A stretch of DNA of 64,000 bases from Porcincola sp945869225. GTDB lineage: Bacteria; Bacillota; Clostridia; Lachnospirales; Lachnospiraceae. The position numbers and the translations under genes were made by a program. Below, piece by piece: positions 44,424-52,613 of the stretch (the stretch's first letter is position 1; each line of letters begins with the position of its first letter). The notes below the pieces were generated by a model. It was not told the DNA's origin and did no database searches. It saw only the letters and a program-made list of their open reading frames with translations. The stretch lies in assembly GCF_052118625.1 (NCBI RefSeq), contig NZ_JBQKGW010000008.1, forward strand, positions 46,466 to 110,465. Reading direction: 5' to 3'.

Positions 44424-44461
44424 GAGGCCTGGCCTGCAGCTGCAGGCCGGGCCTCTTTTTT
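44424..44461 (+). terminator. Rho-independent terminator after rplQ
   Basis: GAGGCCtGGCCTGCAG pairs with CTGCAGGCCgGGCCTC, a near-perfect palindrome followed by TTTTTT. It ends the rpmJ-rplQ operon. Confidence 0.92.
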
Positions 44462-44496
44462 GAAGGTATTGGTGAGGGCGGCGAGCCGGAAGGCCT
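44462..44496 (+). repeat. Partial or relict copy of the dispersed hairpin element
   Basis: Directly after the T-tract, GAAGG...GGCGGCGAGCCGGAAGGCC resembles the first ~20 bases of the elements at 34370, 51300 and 61575 (GAAGGCGACGAGCCAGAAG). Only the 5' portion is recognisable before the GNAT start codon. Confidence 0.45.
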
Positions 44497-45447
44497 ATGG
44501 AAGAACTTCACATGATTCCGACAGATACAAGGATCCGGGTCCTTTTTCTGCTCGGGGAGGACAGCATGGATGCCCTCTGCGTGCGGGAGGCGGGACGCGT
44601 ATACCTGAAGGATATCAGCAGCAGGGGTGCCAGTGTGCAGATCGTGCAGCGTCAAAGCTGGAAGCAGACGTATTCTGACGCGGACCTTGTTGTTACGGAT
44701 GATCCAAACCTGTCGGGGACGCTTGCTGGCAACGGATTTTTCGTTGCGGGATATCAGCCGGATGAAGACGGCGGCTTTTTCAATGGCGCTTCTTATGTTC
44801 TGCAGTCTTTCGAGAATGTGGATGCAGATGATCTATTGAATGCATACAGACGGTGGAGGGGAATCCCTGTCTGTATCGGGAAGACAAAGCGTCTCTTCAT
44901 ACGGGAAAGTACCAGGGAGGATTATCCGGCACTGAGCAGGATTCTCGGCGAGGTCAGGGAGACAGATGCCGGAAGCATCAGTCTGAGGCAGAACATTGAA
45001 AAAGACCAGTATCTTGCCTATATCAAGACAGCCTACAGGTTCTGGGGGTTCGGACTCTGGACTGTGGCGGCAAGAAGCAGCGGGGAGATTGTGGGCTGGT
45101 GCGGGCTGATCCCGAAAACGGACAGCCTTTCACCGGATGGCAGGATTGAACTGGGATATGTAATCGCAGAAAAATGGCGCGGGCAGGGACTTGGAACGGA
45201 AGCCTGCCAGGAAATTCTCCGCTATGCGGCTCAGAAGGCCGGGATCGAGGAAATATGGGCTTTGATCGAACAGCGGAACAGGCCTTCTCTCAGACTCGCG
45301 GAAAAGCTTGGTTTCAGAGAGAGGATGGTCATTCCTGCGTCCGTGTGCGGGATCGACGCCCCGTATGCGGACGCTCGATTGTCTGTACAGAAAGTTGTTG
45401 TCAAAGCTGATCAGCACAGCAGGAAGGCAATTCAGGAAAGCTTGTGA
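44497..45447 (+). CDS. GNAT-family N-acetyltransferase with extra N-terminal domain
   Basis: The 316-residue protein has a RimJ/RimL-like GNAT domain at about 128-300: RLFIRESTREDYPAL, WTVAARSSGEIVGWCGLIP, the acetyl-CoA-binding motif EKWRGQGLGTEACQEILRYA near 230, and IEQRNRPSLRLAEKLGF near 262. The first ~125 residues are a separate alpha/beta domain of unknown role (IRVLFLLGEDSMDALCVREAG; VVTDDPNLSGTLAGNGFFVAGYQ). GNAT enzymes of this type acetylate proteins, amino sugars or drugs; the substrate cannot be read. The start is ATG 44497 with GGAAGG only 3 bases upstream; ATG 44512 is possible. It begins at the relict hairpin element. Confidence 0.82.
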   Translation: MEELHMIPTDTRIRVLFLLGEDSMDALCVREAGRVYLKDISSRGASVQIVQRQSWKQTYSDADLVVTDDPNLSGTLAGNGFFVAGYQPDEDGGFFNGASYVLQSFENVDADDLLNAYRRWRGIPVCIGKTKRLFIRESTREDYPALSRILGEVRETDAGSISLRQNIEKDQYLAYIKTAYRFWGFGLWTVAARSSGEIVGWCGLIPKTDSLSPDGRIELGYVIAEKWRGQGLGTEACQEILRYAAQKAGIEEIWALIEQRNRPSLRLAEKLGFRERMVIPASVCGIDAPYADARLSVQKVVVKADQHSRKAIQESL

Positions 45448-45505
45448 GTGGCAGATGATACTTTTGACACTCATATCACATGATGACAGAAGAAAGGAGC
45501 AAAAC

Positions 45506-46030
45506 ATGGCACAGAATCCAGTCGTAACCATCACAATGGAACATGGCGGCGTCATGAAGGCAGAGCTTTATCCGGATATGGCACCGAACACCGTCAACAA
45601 TTTTATCTCACTCGTAAAGAAGGGGTTCTATGACGGGCTTATCTTCCACCGTGTCATCGCCGGCTTCATGATTCAGGGCGGAGATCCGGAGGGAACCGGG
45701 ATGGGCGGCCCCGGCTATTCGATCAAGGGAGAGTTCCGACGCAATCATTTTCCGCAGAATACCCTGAGGCATACGCCGGGTGTCCTGTCGATGGCAAGAT
45801 CGATGAGCCCGAATTCCGCAGGGTCGCAGTTCTTTATCATGCATGGAGATGCCCCGCATCTCGATGGGGAGTACGCCGCGTTCGGAAAGGTGACGGAGGG
45901 AATGGAAGTTGTGGATCAGATCGCACAGTCTGAGACCGATTATTCAGATCGTCCGATGGAGGAGCAGAAGATTCAGTCCATGACAGTTGATACCTTCGGT
46001 GTAGATTATCCGGAGCCGGTGAAGTGCTGA
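45506..46030 (+). CDS. Cyclophilin-type peptidyl-prolyl cis-trans isomerase
   Basis: The 174-residue protein shows the cyclophilin core: FYDGLIFHRVIAGFMIQGGD near 44-63 (catalytic Arg in FHRV), GVLSMARSMSPNSAGSQFFI near 93-112 and HLDGEYAAFGKV near 119-130. No signal peptide, so it is probably cytoplasmic. The start 45506 is chosen because AAAGGAGC lies just upstream and the preceding residues of the longer frame belong to the GNAT gene region in another frame. Single-gene unit. Confidence 0.95.
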   Translation: MAQNPVVTITMEHGGVMKAELYPDMAPNTVNNFISLVKKGFYDGLIFHRVIAGFMIQGGDPEGTGMGGPGYSIKGEFRRNHFPQNTLRHTPGVLSMARSMSPNSAGSQFFIMHGDAPHLDGEYAAFGKVTEGMEVVDQIAQSETDYSDRPMEEQKIQSMTVDTFGVDYPEPVKC

Positions 46031-46189
46031 ACACTGCAAAGTCCTGCACCATCATGAATTCGTGCATTTGGGCAGGGTTACGGAAAACAGGGGTGTGCAA
46101 TCTCCGAGAAGCCGGCGTCAGGAAAAATCAGATAAGCATAATGCACAAATAGCAAGTATATAAATTGTTAAAAAGAAACAAATCAACGA

Positions 46190-46229
46190 CACAGGGCCAA
46201 AATGGTGTTGAAACCATTCTGGCCCTGTG
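46190..46229 (+). terminator. Strong hairpin, terminator or leader structure
   Basis: CACAGGGCCA (46190-46199) pairs perfectly with TGGCCCTGTG (46220-46229), extended inward by AATGG/CCATT. It is followed by CTATTATTC, a weak T-tract. It could end the cyclophilin transcript or structure the maltodextrin leader. Confidence 0.5.
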
Positions 46230-46258
46230 CTATTATTCAGTCATCACCGGAAACGATA

Positions 46259-46273
46259 CCGACAACGTTGCCG
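46259..46273 (+). promoter_or_regulatory. Possible LacI-family operator
   Basis: CCGACAACGTTGCCG has a perfect CAACGTTG core with the central CG typical of LacI-family sites. A LacI-type regulator is encoded 5 kb downstream at the end of this cluster. Inference from symmetry only. Confidence 0.3.
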
Positions 46274-46347
46274 ACAACGATTCCGGTAAGGCTTCCGATA
46301 AGACAGAAGCAACCCAAAATCATGTATGTCAAAGGAGAGGACGAGAC

Positions 46348-47772
46348 ATGAAAAAGAAAGCCGTAAGTATTCTTATGACTGCTGCAATGGCAGCAAGCAT
46401 GCTTGCCACAACTGCAATGGCAGGCGAGACAGAAGCTTCCACCGAAGCTTTTGATCCGGGTACAGGCAAGGTTTACCTGCTGAACTTCAAGCCGGAGACC
46501 GACGAAGCATGGCAGACGCTTGCATCCGATTACAGCAGCCAGTATGGCGTCGATGTCACGGTTCTGACCGCAGCTGACGGGCAGTACAACACGACCCTGA
46601 CATCCGAGATGGCAAAGAGCGATGCTCCGACCATCTTTACAGTCGGCAATGCAACAGCAGCTCAGACCTGGAATGACTACACCTACGATCTGAAGGATAC
46701 TCCTCTTTACAGCCATCTGACCGACAAGTCACTGACCGTCAACTACGATGGCAAGGTAGCAGCAATTGCAAACTGCTTCGAGTCCTATGGCATCATCTAC
46801 AACAAGACGATCCTGAATGACTACTTCCAGATGGACAATGCAAAGGCGAAGTCCATGGATGACATCAATTCTTTCGACACCCTGAAGGCTGTTGCAGATG
46901 ATATCCAGTCCAGAGTCGACGAGATCAACGACAAGTTCGGAACCAGCCTGACTGAGGCATTCGCTTCTGCCGGCCTGGATGATTCTTCCTCCTGGAGATT
47001 CTCCGGACACCTTGCAAACCTTCCGCTGTACTATGAGTTCAAGGACGACGGTGTCGATCTGACAGCCGGCGAGCCGACCATCAAGGGAACCTACCTTGAC
47101 AACTTCAAGAATGTCTGGGATATGTACGTATCTGATTCCGCAGCAGATCCGAAGACGCTGAACTCCGGTTCCTACAATGCAGAGCAGGAATTCGGCATGG
47201 GTGAGGCTGTGTTCTATCAGAACGGTGACTGGGAGTTCTCAGCGCTGACCAATCCGGACAACGGATATGAAGTCAAGGCCGAGGATCTCGGAATGATGCC
47301 GATCTACTTTGGTGTCGATGATGCGAATGAAGGACTCTGCTCCGGAACCGAGAACTTCTGGGCAATCAATGCAAAGGCTCCGCAGGAAGATATCGATTCT
47401 TCTCTTGCATTCCTCAACTGGGTGATCACCTCTGACGAGGGCCGCAAGGCAATGGTCGATGACATGGGACTTACCTGCCCGTTTGATACCTTCACAGGCG
47501 ATTATGCTTCCAAGAACGCATTCGGCGTCGAGGCAACAGCTCTTCAGTCTGCAGGAAAGACCTCTGTTGCATGGTCCTTCAACGCAACACCGAATGTCGA
47601 TGACTGGCGCAAGGATGTTGTCAACGCTCTGACCGATTACACCTCCAACGGCGGAAGCTGGGATGCAGTCAAGACCGCATTCGTCGATGGATGGGCACAT
47701 CAGTGGACACTGGCTCATGAGGGAGAGGCATCAACTGAGGCAGCTACCGAGGCAGCTACTGAGGCTGAGTAA
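46348..47772 (+). CDS. Maltodextrin-type ABC transporter substrate-binding protein
   Basis: The 474-residue protein starts MKKKAVSILMTAAMAASMLAT, a signal peptide with probable signal peptidase I cleavage after TTAMA. No lipobox cysteine follows, unlike most Gram-positive binding proteins, so anchoring is unclear. The fold is the family 1 (MalE-like) extracellular solute-binding type: FKPETDEAWQTL near the start, AAIANCFESYGIIYNK in the middle and GEAVFYQNGDWEFSALTNPD near the hinge. The C-terminus has a short degenerate repeat (EASTEAATEAATEAE). The start at 46348 follows AAAGGAGAGG. It leads the operon with two permeases and MalQ; MalQ implies maltodextrin as substrate. Confidence 0.9.
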   Translation: MKKKAVSILMTAAMAASMLATTAMAGETEASTEAFDPGTGKVYLLNFKPETDEAWQTLASDYSSQYGVDVTVLTAADGQYNTTLTSEMAKSDAPTIFTVGNATAAQTWNDYTYDLKDTPLYSHLTDKSLTVNYDGKVAAIANCFESYGIIYNKTILNDYFQMDNAKAKSMDDINSFDTLKAVADDIQSRVDEINDKFGTSLTEAFASAGLDDSSSWRFSGHLANLPLYYEFKDDGVDLTAGEPTIKGTYLDNFKNVWDMYVSDSAADPKTLNSGSYNAEQEFGMGEAVFYQNGDWEFSALTNPDNGYEVKAEDLGMMPIYFGVDDANEGLCSGTENFWAINAKAPQEDIDSSLAFLNWVITSDEGRKAMVDDMGLTCPFDTFTGDYASKNAFGVEATALQSAGKTSVAWSFNATPNVDDWRKDVVNALTDYTSNGGSWDAVKTAFVDGWAHQWTLAHEGEASTEAATEAATEAE

Positions 47773-47830
47773 AGATCGGATGTCCGGAAAAGGACAGACA
47801 ATCTCCTTGATGAAGAGAATGTGAATCACC

Positions 47831-47868
47831 GGGGATGAGTTGCAGATACAGAACTCATCCCCTTTTTC
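47831..47868 (+). terminator. Intercistronic terminator between binding protein and permeases
   Basis: GGGGATGAGTT (47831-47841) pairs with AACTCATCCCC (47852-47862), followed by TTTTTCTC. Partial read-through here would yield more binding protein than permease. Confidence 0.88.
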
Positions 47869-47931
47869 TCACGAATCGGCTGGTGCCTGATGAGGGGACC
47901 GGATCTGAGCCATGGCGAGGGAGAAATTTTT

Positions 47932-48786
47932 ATGCAAAAGTCAATCAAGAAATATTTTCCATTATTCATGCTGCCGACAGCGATTGCATTCCTGATCGGC
48001 TTTATTATTCCATTCTTCTATGGAATCTTCCTGTCATTCTGCAAGTTTACGACTGTGACAGACTGGAAATGGGTAGGATTCAAAAACTTTTCCAGAATCT
48101 TTGTTGTGAATGGCAAGGTTGATACGACCTTCCTTCATTCCATCTGGTATACGTCACTGTTTACGGTCGTGACGGTTGTGATCATCAATGTCGTTGCATT
48201 TGCGATCGCACTGGCTCTGACGAAGGGGATCAGAGGAACAAATTTCTTCCGGACTGCATTCTTCCTTCCAAACCTGATCGGCGGAATTGTCCTGTCCTAC
48301 ATCTGGATGATGATTTTCAACGCTGTCCTTCAGAATTACAGAATGACGATCACCACTTCCCAGTGGAGCGCGTTCTGGAGTCTGGTCATCGTTGTGTGCT
48401 GGCAGCAGATCGGATACATGATGGTCATCTACATCGCCGGGATTCAGAACATCTCGCCTGATCTGATCGAGGCAGCCGAGATTGACGGAGCAAACAGCAG
48501 ACAGCTGCTTCGCTATGTCACCCTTCCGATGCTGGCTCCGACCATCACCATCTGCACCTTCCTGACACTGACGAATGGGTTCAAGCTCTTCGACCAGAAC
48601 CTGGCACTGACAGGCGGTAATCCAAATCATCTGTCTGAGCTGCTGGCTCTGAACATCTACACAACAATGTACGGTTCGACCGGCTGGCAGGGCGTCGGCC
48701 AGGCAAAGGCAGTAATCTTCTTCATCCTGGTCGGTGTGATCTCGCTGATACAGAATAAGATGTCCAGAAGCAAGGAGGTGGCGTGA
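47932..48786 (+). CDS. Maltodextrin ABC transporter permease, MalF-type
   Basis: The 284-residue permease has six membrane helices (first FPLFMLPTAIAFLIGFIIPFF) and the EAA loop that contacts the ATPase: LIEAAEIDGANSRQLLRYVTLPML near 184-207. It lacks the long MalF periplasmic insertion of Enterobacteria, as usual in Firmicutes. The start 47932 is chosen for GCGAGGGAG upstream; an ATG at 47890 adds 14 polar residues. The end overlaps the next permease region. No ATP-binding MsmK/MalK-type gene is in this cluster, so a shared ATPase elsewhere is likely. Confidence 0.92.
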   Translation: MQKSIKKYFPLFMLPTAIAFLIGFIIPFFYGIFLSFCKFTTVTDWKWVGFKNFSRIFVVNGKVDTTFLHSIWYTSLFTVVTVVIINVVAFAIALALTKGIRGTNFFRTAFFLPNLIGGIVLSYIWMMIFNAVLQNYRMTITTSQWSAFWSLVIVVCWQQIGYMMVIYIAGIQNISPDLIEAAEIDGANSRQLLRYVTLPMLAPTITICTFLTLTNGFKLFDQNLALTGGNPNHLSELLALNIYTTMYGSTGWQGVGQAKAVIFFILVGVISLIQNKMSRSKEVA

Positions 48787-48788
48787 CC

Positions 48789-49715
48789 ATGGCAAAGGCA
48801 AAGAAGCTGAACAAGGCAGCGCAGGAGGTTTCAACTGTACGCCGTGCCAGACACGGCGGCCTGCTGACGGTGATCTTCACGATCATATCCCTGATCTGGA
48901 TCTATCCGCTCGTCGTCGTCACCCTGAACTCCTTCAAGAAGAAGGCGTTTATCTTCAAGAACCCGTTTGGAATCAGCAGGTACTCTCTGTTCAGTGATGG
49001 CGCTGAGAAGTGGGAGAAGGGCATCAAGCAGGTGTTCTTCGGCATGAGAAACTATGTGAATGCCTGGAACAAGACCGGGTTCCCGAGAGCGTTCGCGTTC
49101 TCATTGTTCATCACCGTATTCTCCGTCATCGCGATCATTCTCTGCACCTCCATGGCAGCATGGTACATCGTTCGTGTGAAGTCGAAGTTCACTTCCCTGT
49201 TCTACGTCCTGTGCCTGTTCTCGATGATCGTCCCGTTCCAGATGGTCATGTTCACACTGTCCAAGTTTGCGAACATCCTTCATCTCGGCAATCCGGTCGG
49301 TATCATCGTCGTGTACCTGGGATTCGGCGCGGGGCTCGCCGTGTTCATGTTCACCGGCTTTGTCAAGAGCATTTCCCTCGAGATAGAGGAAGCTGCGATG
49401 ATCGACGGATGCTCCCCGGTGCAGACCTTCTTCAAGGTTGTGCTTCCGATCATGAAGCCGACTGTCATGACCGTCACGATCCTGGAGTCCATGTGGATCT
49501 GGAACGACTACCTGCTCCCGGCGCTGGTTTTGAACATCAACAAGTACAAGACCATCCCGATCGCAGTCCAGTATCTGAAGCAGTCCCACGGAAACATTGA
49601 CTGGGGCGCCATGATGGCGGTACTGGTCATGGCCATCATCCCGATCGTGATCTTCTATGCATTTGCACAGAAGTACATCATTGAGGGTGTTCTGGCCGGA
49701 GCCGTCAAGGGCTGA
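48789..49715 (+). CDS. Maltodextrin ABC transporter permease, MalG-type
   Basis: The 308-residue permease has six membrane helices and the EAA loop EIEEAAMIDGCSPVQTFFKVVLPIMKP near 199-225. A short extracytoplasmic insert (SLFSDGAEKWEKGIKQVFFG) lies after the first helix. AAGGAGG at 48772-48778 serves either GTG 48783 or ATG 48789; 48789 has the better spacing. It forms the transmembrane pair with the upstream permease. Confidence 0.92.
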   Translation: MAKAKKLNKAAQEVSTVRRARHGGLLTVIFTIISLIWIYPLVVVTLNSFKKKAFIFKNPFGISRYSLFSDGAEKWEKGIKQVFFGMRNYVNAWNKTGFPRAFAFSLFITVFSVIAIILCTSMAAWYIVRVKSKFTSLFYVLCLFSMIVPFQMVMFTLSKFANILHLGNPVGIIVVYLGFGAGLAVFMFTGFVKSISLEIEEAAMIDGCSPVQTFFKVVLPIMKPTVMTVTILESMWIWNDYLLPALVLNINKYKTIPIAVQYLKQSHGNIDWGAMMAVLVMAIIPIVIFYAFAQKYIIEGVLAGAVKG

Positions 49716-49745
49716 TGAAAAACGCATGAAAGGAAATGCACGTAC

Positions 49746-51254
49746 ATGAGATATGCAGGAATCCTGCTTCCGATTTCAAGCCTTCCGTCTCCGTACGGAA
49801 TCGGAACATTTTCAAAGAGTGCCCGTCAGGTTGTTGATCAGCTGGAGGCCTCGGGCCAGCATTACTGGCAGATCCTTCCGCTGGGGCCGACAGGATACGG
49901 GGACTCTCCATACCAGTCCTTCTCTGCTTTTGCGGGGAATCCGTACTTTATCGACCTGGACGCTCTGATTGAGGAAGGGCTTCTGAAGAAGAGCGAGGTA
50001 GAGACAGTCGATTTCGGGCAGGGGGACGAGACGAAGGTCGACTATTACAAGCTCTATACAAACCGTTTTACGGTTCTGAAGATTGCCTGCGGGAGAAGCC
50101 GCTTTGATCAGACAGCGGATTATCAGAAGTTCTTCTCGGAGAACGAGGACTGGCTTCCGGATTATGCGCTGTTTATGGCGATCAAGAATGCAAACGATGG
50201 AAAAAGCTTTCAGGAATGGCCGCTTGAGCTGAGAAAGAGAGATCAGGAGACACTCCGGAAGGCAAAGGAGGCATACAGCGGAGAGATCCGTTTCTACTGC
50301 TTCCTCCAGTATATGTTTGCAGCCCAGTGGAACAGTCTCAAGAAGTATGCCAACAATCACGGAATTGAGATCATCGGGGACATTCCGATCTATGTGTCAC
50401 CGGACAGCTCGGATTTCTGGGCGCATCCGGAAATGTTCCAGGTGGATGAGGATGGGAGACCGAAGGCCGTCGCAGGCTGTCCGCCAGATGCATTTTCGGC
50501 GGACGGACAGCTCTGGGGCAACCCGCTTTATGACTGGGCTTACCATGAAAAGACAGATTTTTCCTGGTGGAAGAGGAGAATCGATCACTGCCTCAAACTG
50601 TATGATGTCGTTCGCGTTGATCATTTCCGCGGGTTCGATGAGTATTATTCCATTCCCTATGGAAGTGTGAACGCAGTGAAGGGAAAGTGGATGCCGGGCC
50701 CCGGCATGAAGCTGTTCCGTGCGCTTGCGGAGAACCCGAAGGTGACTTCAAAGTCGATCATTGCGGAGGATCTCGGGTTTTTGACGCCGTCGGTCATCCA
50801 GCTGGTAAAGGACTCCGGATTCCCGGGGATGAAGGTCATCGAGTTTGCATTTGACTCGAGGGACTCCGGAAACTATCTGCCGTATAATTATCCGCACAAT
50901 TCGATCGTCTACACGGGTACGCACGATAACCAGACGCTTTATGCGTGGTACGATGAGCTGTCAGACGACGACAGAAAGCTCGCGGATGATTATCTTGGAC
51001 TTGCAGATGTACCGAGGAAGGAGAAAACCTGGCAGTTTATCCGGCTTGCAATGGAGAGCGTCTCAGATACCTGCGTGATTCCGATGCAGGACTATTTGAA
51101 CCTTGACAGCTGGGCGAGGATGAATCATCCTTCCACAACCGGTGGAAACTGGTGCTGGAGATTGAGAAAGGGAGAGTTCTCAGATGAACTGGCCGCGGAG
51201 ATCAGGAGGCTGACGAAGATTTCCGGCAGACTGACACAGAGAGATACGAAGTGA
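49746..51254 (+). CDS. malQ: 4-alpha-glucanotransferase (GH77)
   Basis: The 502-residue amylomaltase transfers maltodextrin segments and releases glucose, converting imported dextrins. The N-terminus GILLPISSLPSPYGIGTFSKSA is diagnostic. The catalytic residues are visible: nucleophile Asp292 in VRVDHFRGF, acid/base Glu341 in IIAEDLGF, and Asp394 in GTHDNQT. GAAAGGAAATG precedes the start. Its place directly after the two permeases defines the cluster as maltodextrin utilisation. Confidence 0.97.
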   Translation: MRYAGILLPISSLPSPYGIGTFSKSARQVVDQLEASGQHYWQILPLGPTGYGDSPYQSFSAFAGNPYFIDLDALIEEGLLKKSEVETVDFGQGDETKVDYYKLYTNRFTVLKIACGRSRFDQTADYQKFFSENEDWLPDYALFMAIKNANDGKSFQEWPLELRKRDQETLRKAKEAYSGEIRFYCFLQYMFAAQWNSLKKYANNHGIEIIGDIPIYVSPDSSDFWAHPEMFQVDEDGRPKAVAGCPPDAFSADGQLWGNPLYDWAYHEKTDFSWWKRRIDHCLKLYDVVRVDHFRGFDEYYSIPYGSVNAVKGKWMPGPGMKLFRALAENPKVTSKSIIAEDLGFLTPSVIQLVKDSGFPGMKVIEFAFDSRDSGNYLPYNYPHNSIVYTGTHDNQTLYAWYDELSDDDRKLADDYLGLADVPRKEKTWQFIRLAMESVSDTCVIPMQDYLNLDSWARMNHPSTTGGNWCWRLRKGEFSDELAAEIRRLTKISGRLTQRDTK

Positions 51255-51261
51255 CTGATGG

Positions 51262-51299
51262 ATGGCAGGGCAGGTTGAGAAAGCCCTGCCATCTTTTTG
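51262..51299 (+). terminator. Rho-independent terminator after malQ
   Basis: ATGGCAGGGC pairs with GCCCTGCCAT, followed by CTTTTTGT. Hairpin element B begins at once. Confidence 0.88.
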
Positions 51300-51428
51300 T
51301 GAAGGCGACGAGCCAGAAGTCATGATGAAAGCTTGCTTGTATATCATGGCTCCTGGCGACCGCTCATCATCGAGTGCGGAGCAGGAGATGAAGGCGACCG
51401 CTCATCATCGAGTGCGGAGCAGGAGATC
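51300..51428 (+). repeat. Dispersed hairpin element, copy B, with a 38-base tandem duplication
   Basis: Begins TGAAGGCGACGAGCCAGAAG and contains the stem CCAGAAGTCATGAT / ATCATGGCTCCTGG around AAAGCTTGCTTG. The 3' part, from GGCGACCGCTCATCATCGAG to the GGA hairpin and GAGATGAA, is present twice in tandem (51355-51392 and 51393-51428, period 38). It lies between the malQ terminator and the lacI promoter. Confidence 0.85.
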
Positions 51429-51502
51429 AGGGCGTTCGGGCGTGAGGCCTGATTCTTCTGCGGGATGGCTGCGGGACAGCATCTGTGCCTGCATACGGAT
51501 CA

Positions 51503-51531
51503 TTGCATCTGTCTGCGGGACTTGCTATAAT
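51503..51531 (+). promoter_or_regulatory. Sigma-A promoter of the LacI-type regulator and ecf genes
   Basis: TTGCAT (51503-51508), 17-base spacer, perfect TATAAT (51526-51531), 48 bases before the start codon. Confidence 0.72.
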
Positions 51532-51578
51532 GCTTGAGTCTGTGGTCTTTGTGACTGAGACGGAAGGAACAATACAAC

Positions 51579-52613
51579 ATGGAACAGATCACAATAAAAG
51601 AAATAGCAAAGATCTGCGGTGTCGGTGTCAGCACGGTCTCCCGTGCGATTAACAACCATCCGGACATCAATCCGGAGACAAAGAAAAAGATCCTTGATAC
51701 CATTGCGGAATATCAATATATTCCAAACAACAGTGCCCGGAATCTGAAGCGTTCGGAGTCAAACGCGATCGCTGTCCTGGCAAAAGGAATCAGCAACCCG
51801 CTCTTTGGCGCAATGGTACAGATGCTGGAACGCGATATTCTTGGCAAGCAGTATCTGTTTGTCCTGCAGCAGGTTGATGAGGATGAGAATGAGATCGAGG
51901 CTGCAATCCGCCTTGAGAAGGAGAAGCGGCTGAAGGGAATCATATTTCTGGGGGGCGCAAGCCACCCGAGGGAAGACCTGCTTCATCAGCTGACAGTTCC
52001 GTACGTCATCTGTACGGTCAACGCCGTGCTCGGGGAGAGCCTGGACAATTTCGGGGTTGTCTCCATCGATGACGAAGCCGAGAGCTATCGGATGGTCGAT
52101 TATCTCTGCCGGATGGGACATCGGCGGATTGCCATTCTGACCTCTCTGGCGCGGGATTCCAGTATCGGGACGCTTCGCCTTGAGGGCTACAAGAGAGCGC
52201 TGAGGGACAACGGAATTGAGTATGACGAATCTCTGGTTGTCACAATGGACCCGGATGAACAGACCTATACGATGCAGAACGGCTATCAGCAGACGAGGAG
52301 GCTCCTGAACCGGGGAGTGCGTTTTACGGCAGTTTATGCGATTGCGGATGTGATCGCGATCGGGGCCTGCAAGGCGATCTTCGATGCCGGGCTGAAGGTG
52401 CCGGACGATATTTCTGTCGCAGGGTTCGACGGCCTGGATCAGGCATTGTATTACCAGCCTTCCCTGACCACAATCGAACAGCCGATCAGGGAGATGACAA
52501 CGGAAGCAAGCCGGATTCTCTTTGAACTGATCAACGAGAAGACGGGGCGGAGGTATCGCATATTTCCGGCGAAACTGCGAGAGGGACAATCGGTAAGAAG
52601 AATATCAGGATGA
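51579..52613 (+). CDS. LacI-family transcriptional regulator
   Basis: The 344-residue regulator has the LacI helix-turn-helix at residues 4-50 (TIKEIAKICGVGVSTVSRAINN, then NPETKKKILDTIAEYQYIPN with the hinge helix NNSARNLKRSES). A periplasmic-binding-like sensor domain follows (VSIDDEAESYRMVDYL, ISVAGFDGLDQALYYQPSLTTIEQP). Downstream of malQ it probably controls the maltodextrin operon; the effector would be a maltodextrin, by inference. AAGGAAC precedes the start. It ends by overlapping ecfA1 by four bases, so regulator and ECF genes share a transcript. Confidence 0.94.
   Translation: MEQITIKEIAKICGVGVSTVSRAINNHPDINPETKKKILDTIAEYQYIPNNSARNLKRSESNAIAVLAKGISNPLFGAMVQMLERDILGKQYLFVLQQVDEDENEIEAAIRLEKEKRLKGIIFLGGASHPREDLLHQLTVPYVICTVNAVLGESLDNFGVVSIDDEAESYRMVDYLCRMGHRRIAILTSLARDSSIGTLRLEGYKRALRDNGIEYDESLVVTMDPDEQTYTMQNGYQQTRRLLNRGVRFTAVYAIADVIAIGACKAIFDAGLKVPDDISVAGFDGLDQALYYQPSLTTIEQPIREMTTEASRILFELINEKTGRRYRIFPAKLREGQSVRRISG

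Larger units (their letters stand above)
46031..46347 (+). other. 317-base intergenic region before the maltodextrin operon
   Basis: No gene seen. It holds the strong hairpin at 46190-46229, an A/T-rich stretch with TATATAAA (46157-46164) that may be a -10 without a clear -35, and a near-palindrome with central CG (46259-46273) that could be an operator. AAAGGAGAGG precedes the binding-protein start. Confidence 0.5.

Noticed and set aside
46165..46347. 61-residue N-terminal extension of the maltodextrin-binding protein
   Set aside because: It would place the signal peptide internally and translate the strong hairpin; ATG 46348 has a good ribosome site and starts with the signal peptide.
51355..51428. 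CRISPR-like short repeat array
   Set aside because: Only two adjacent copies with no spacers; it is a tandem duplication inside the hairpin element, and no cas gene is present.
51262..51537. Open frames reading element B, and the same part of 61540-61686 reading element C, as similar peptides (EGDEPEVMMKACL / EGDESEVMMQACL)
   Set aside because: The resemblance comes from the shared DNA repeat. Copy A has a two-base deletion that breaks the frame, there is no consistent ribosome site, and the frames begin inside terminators.
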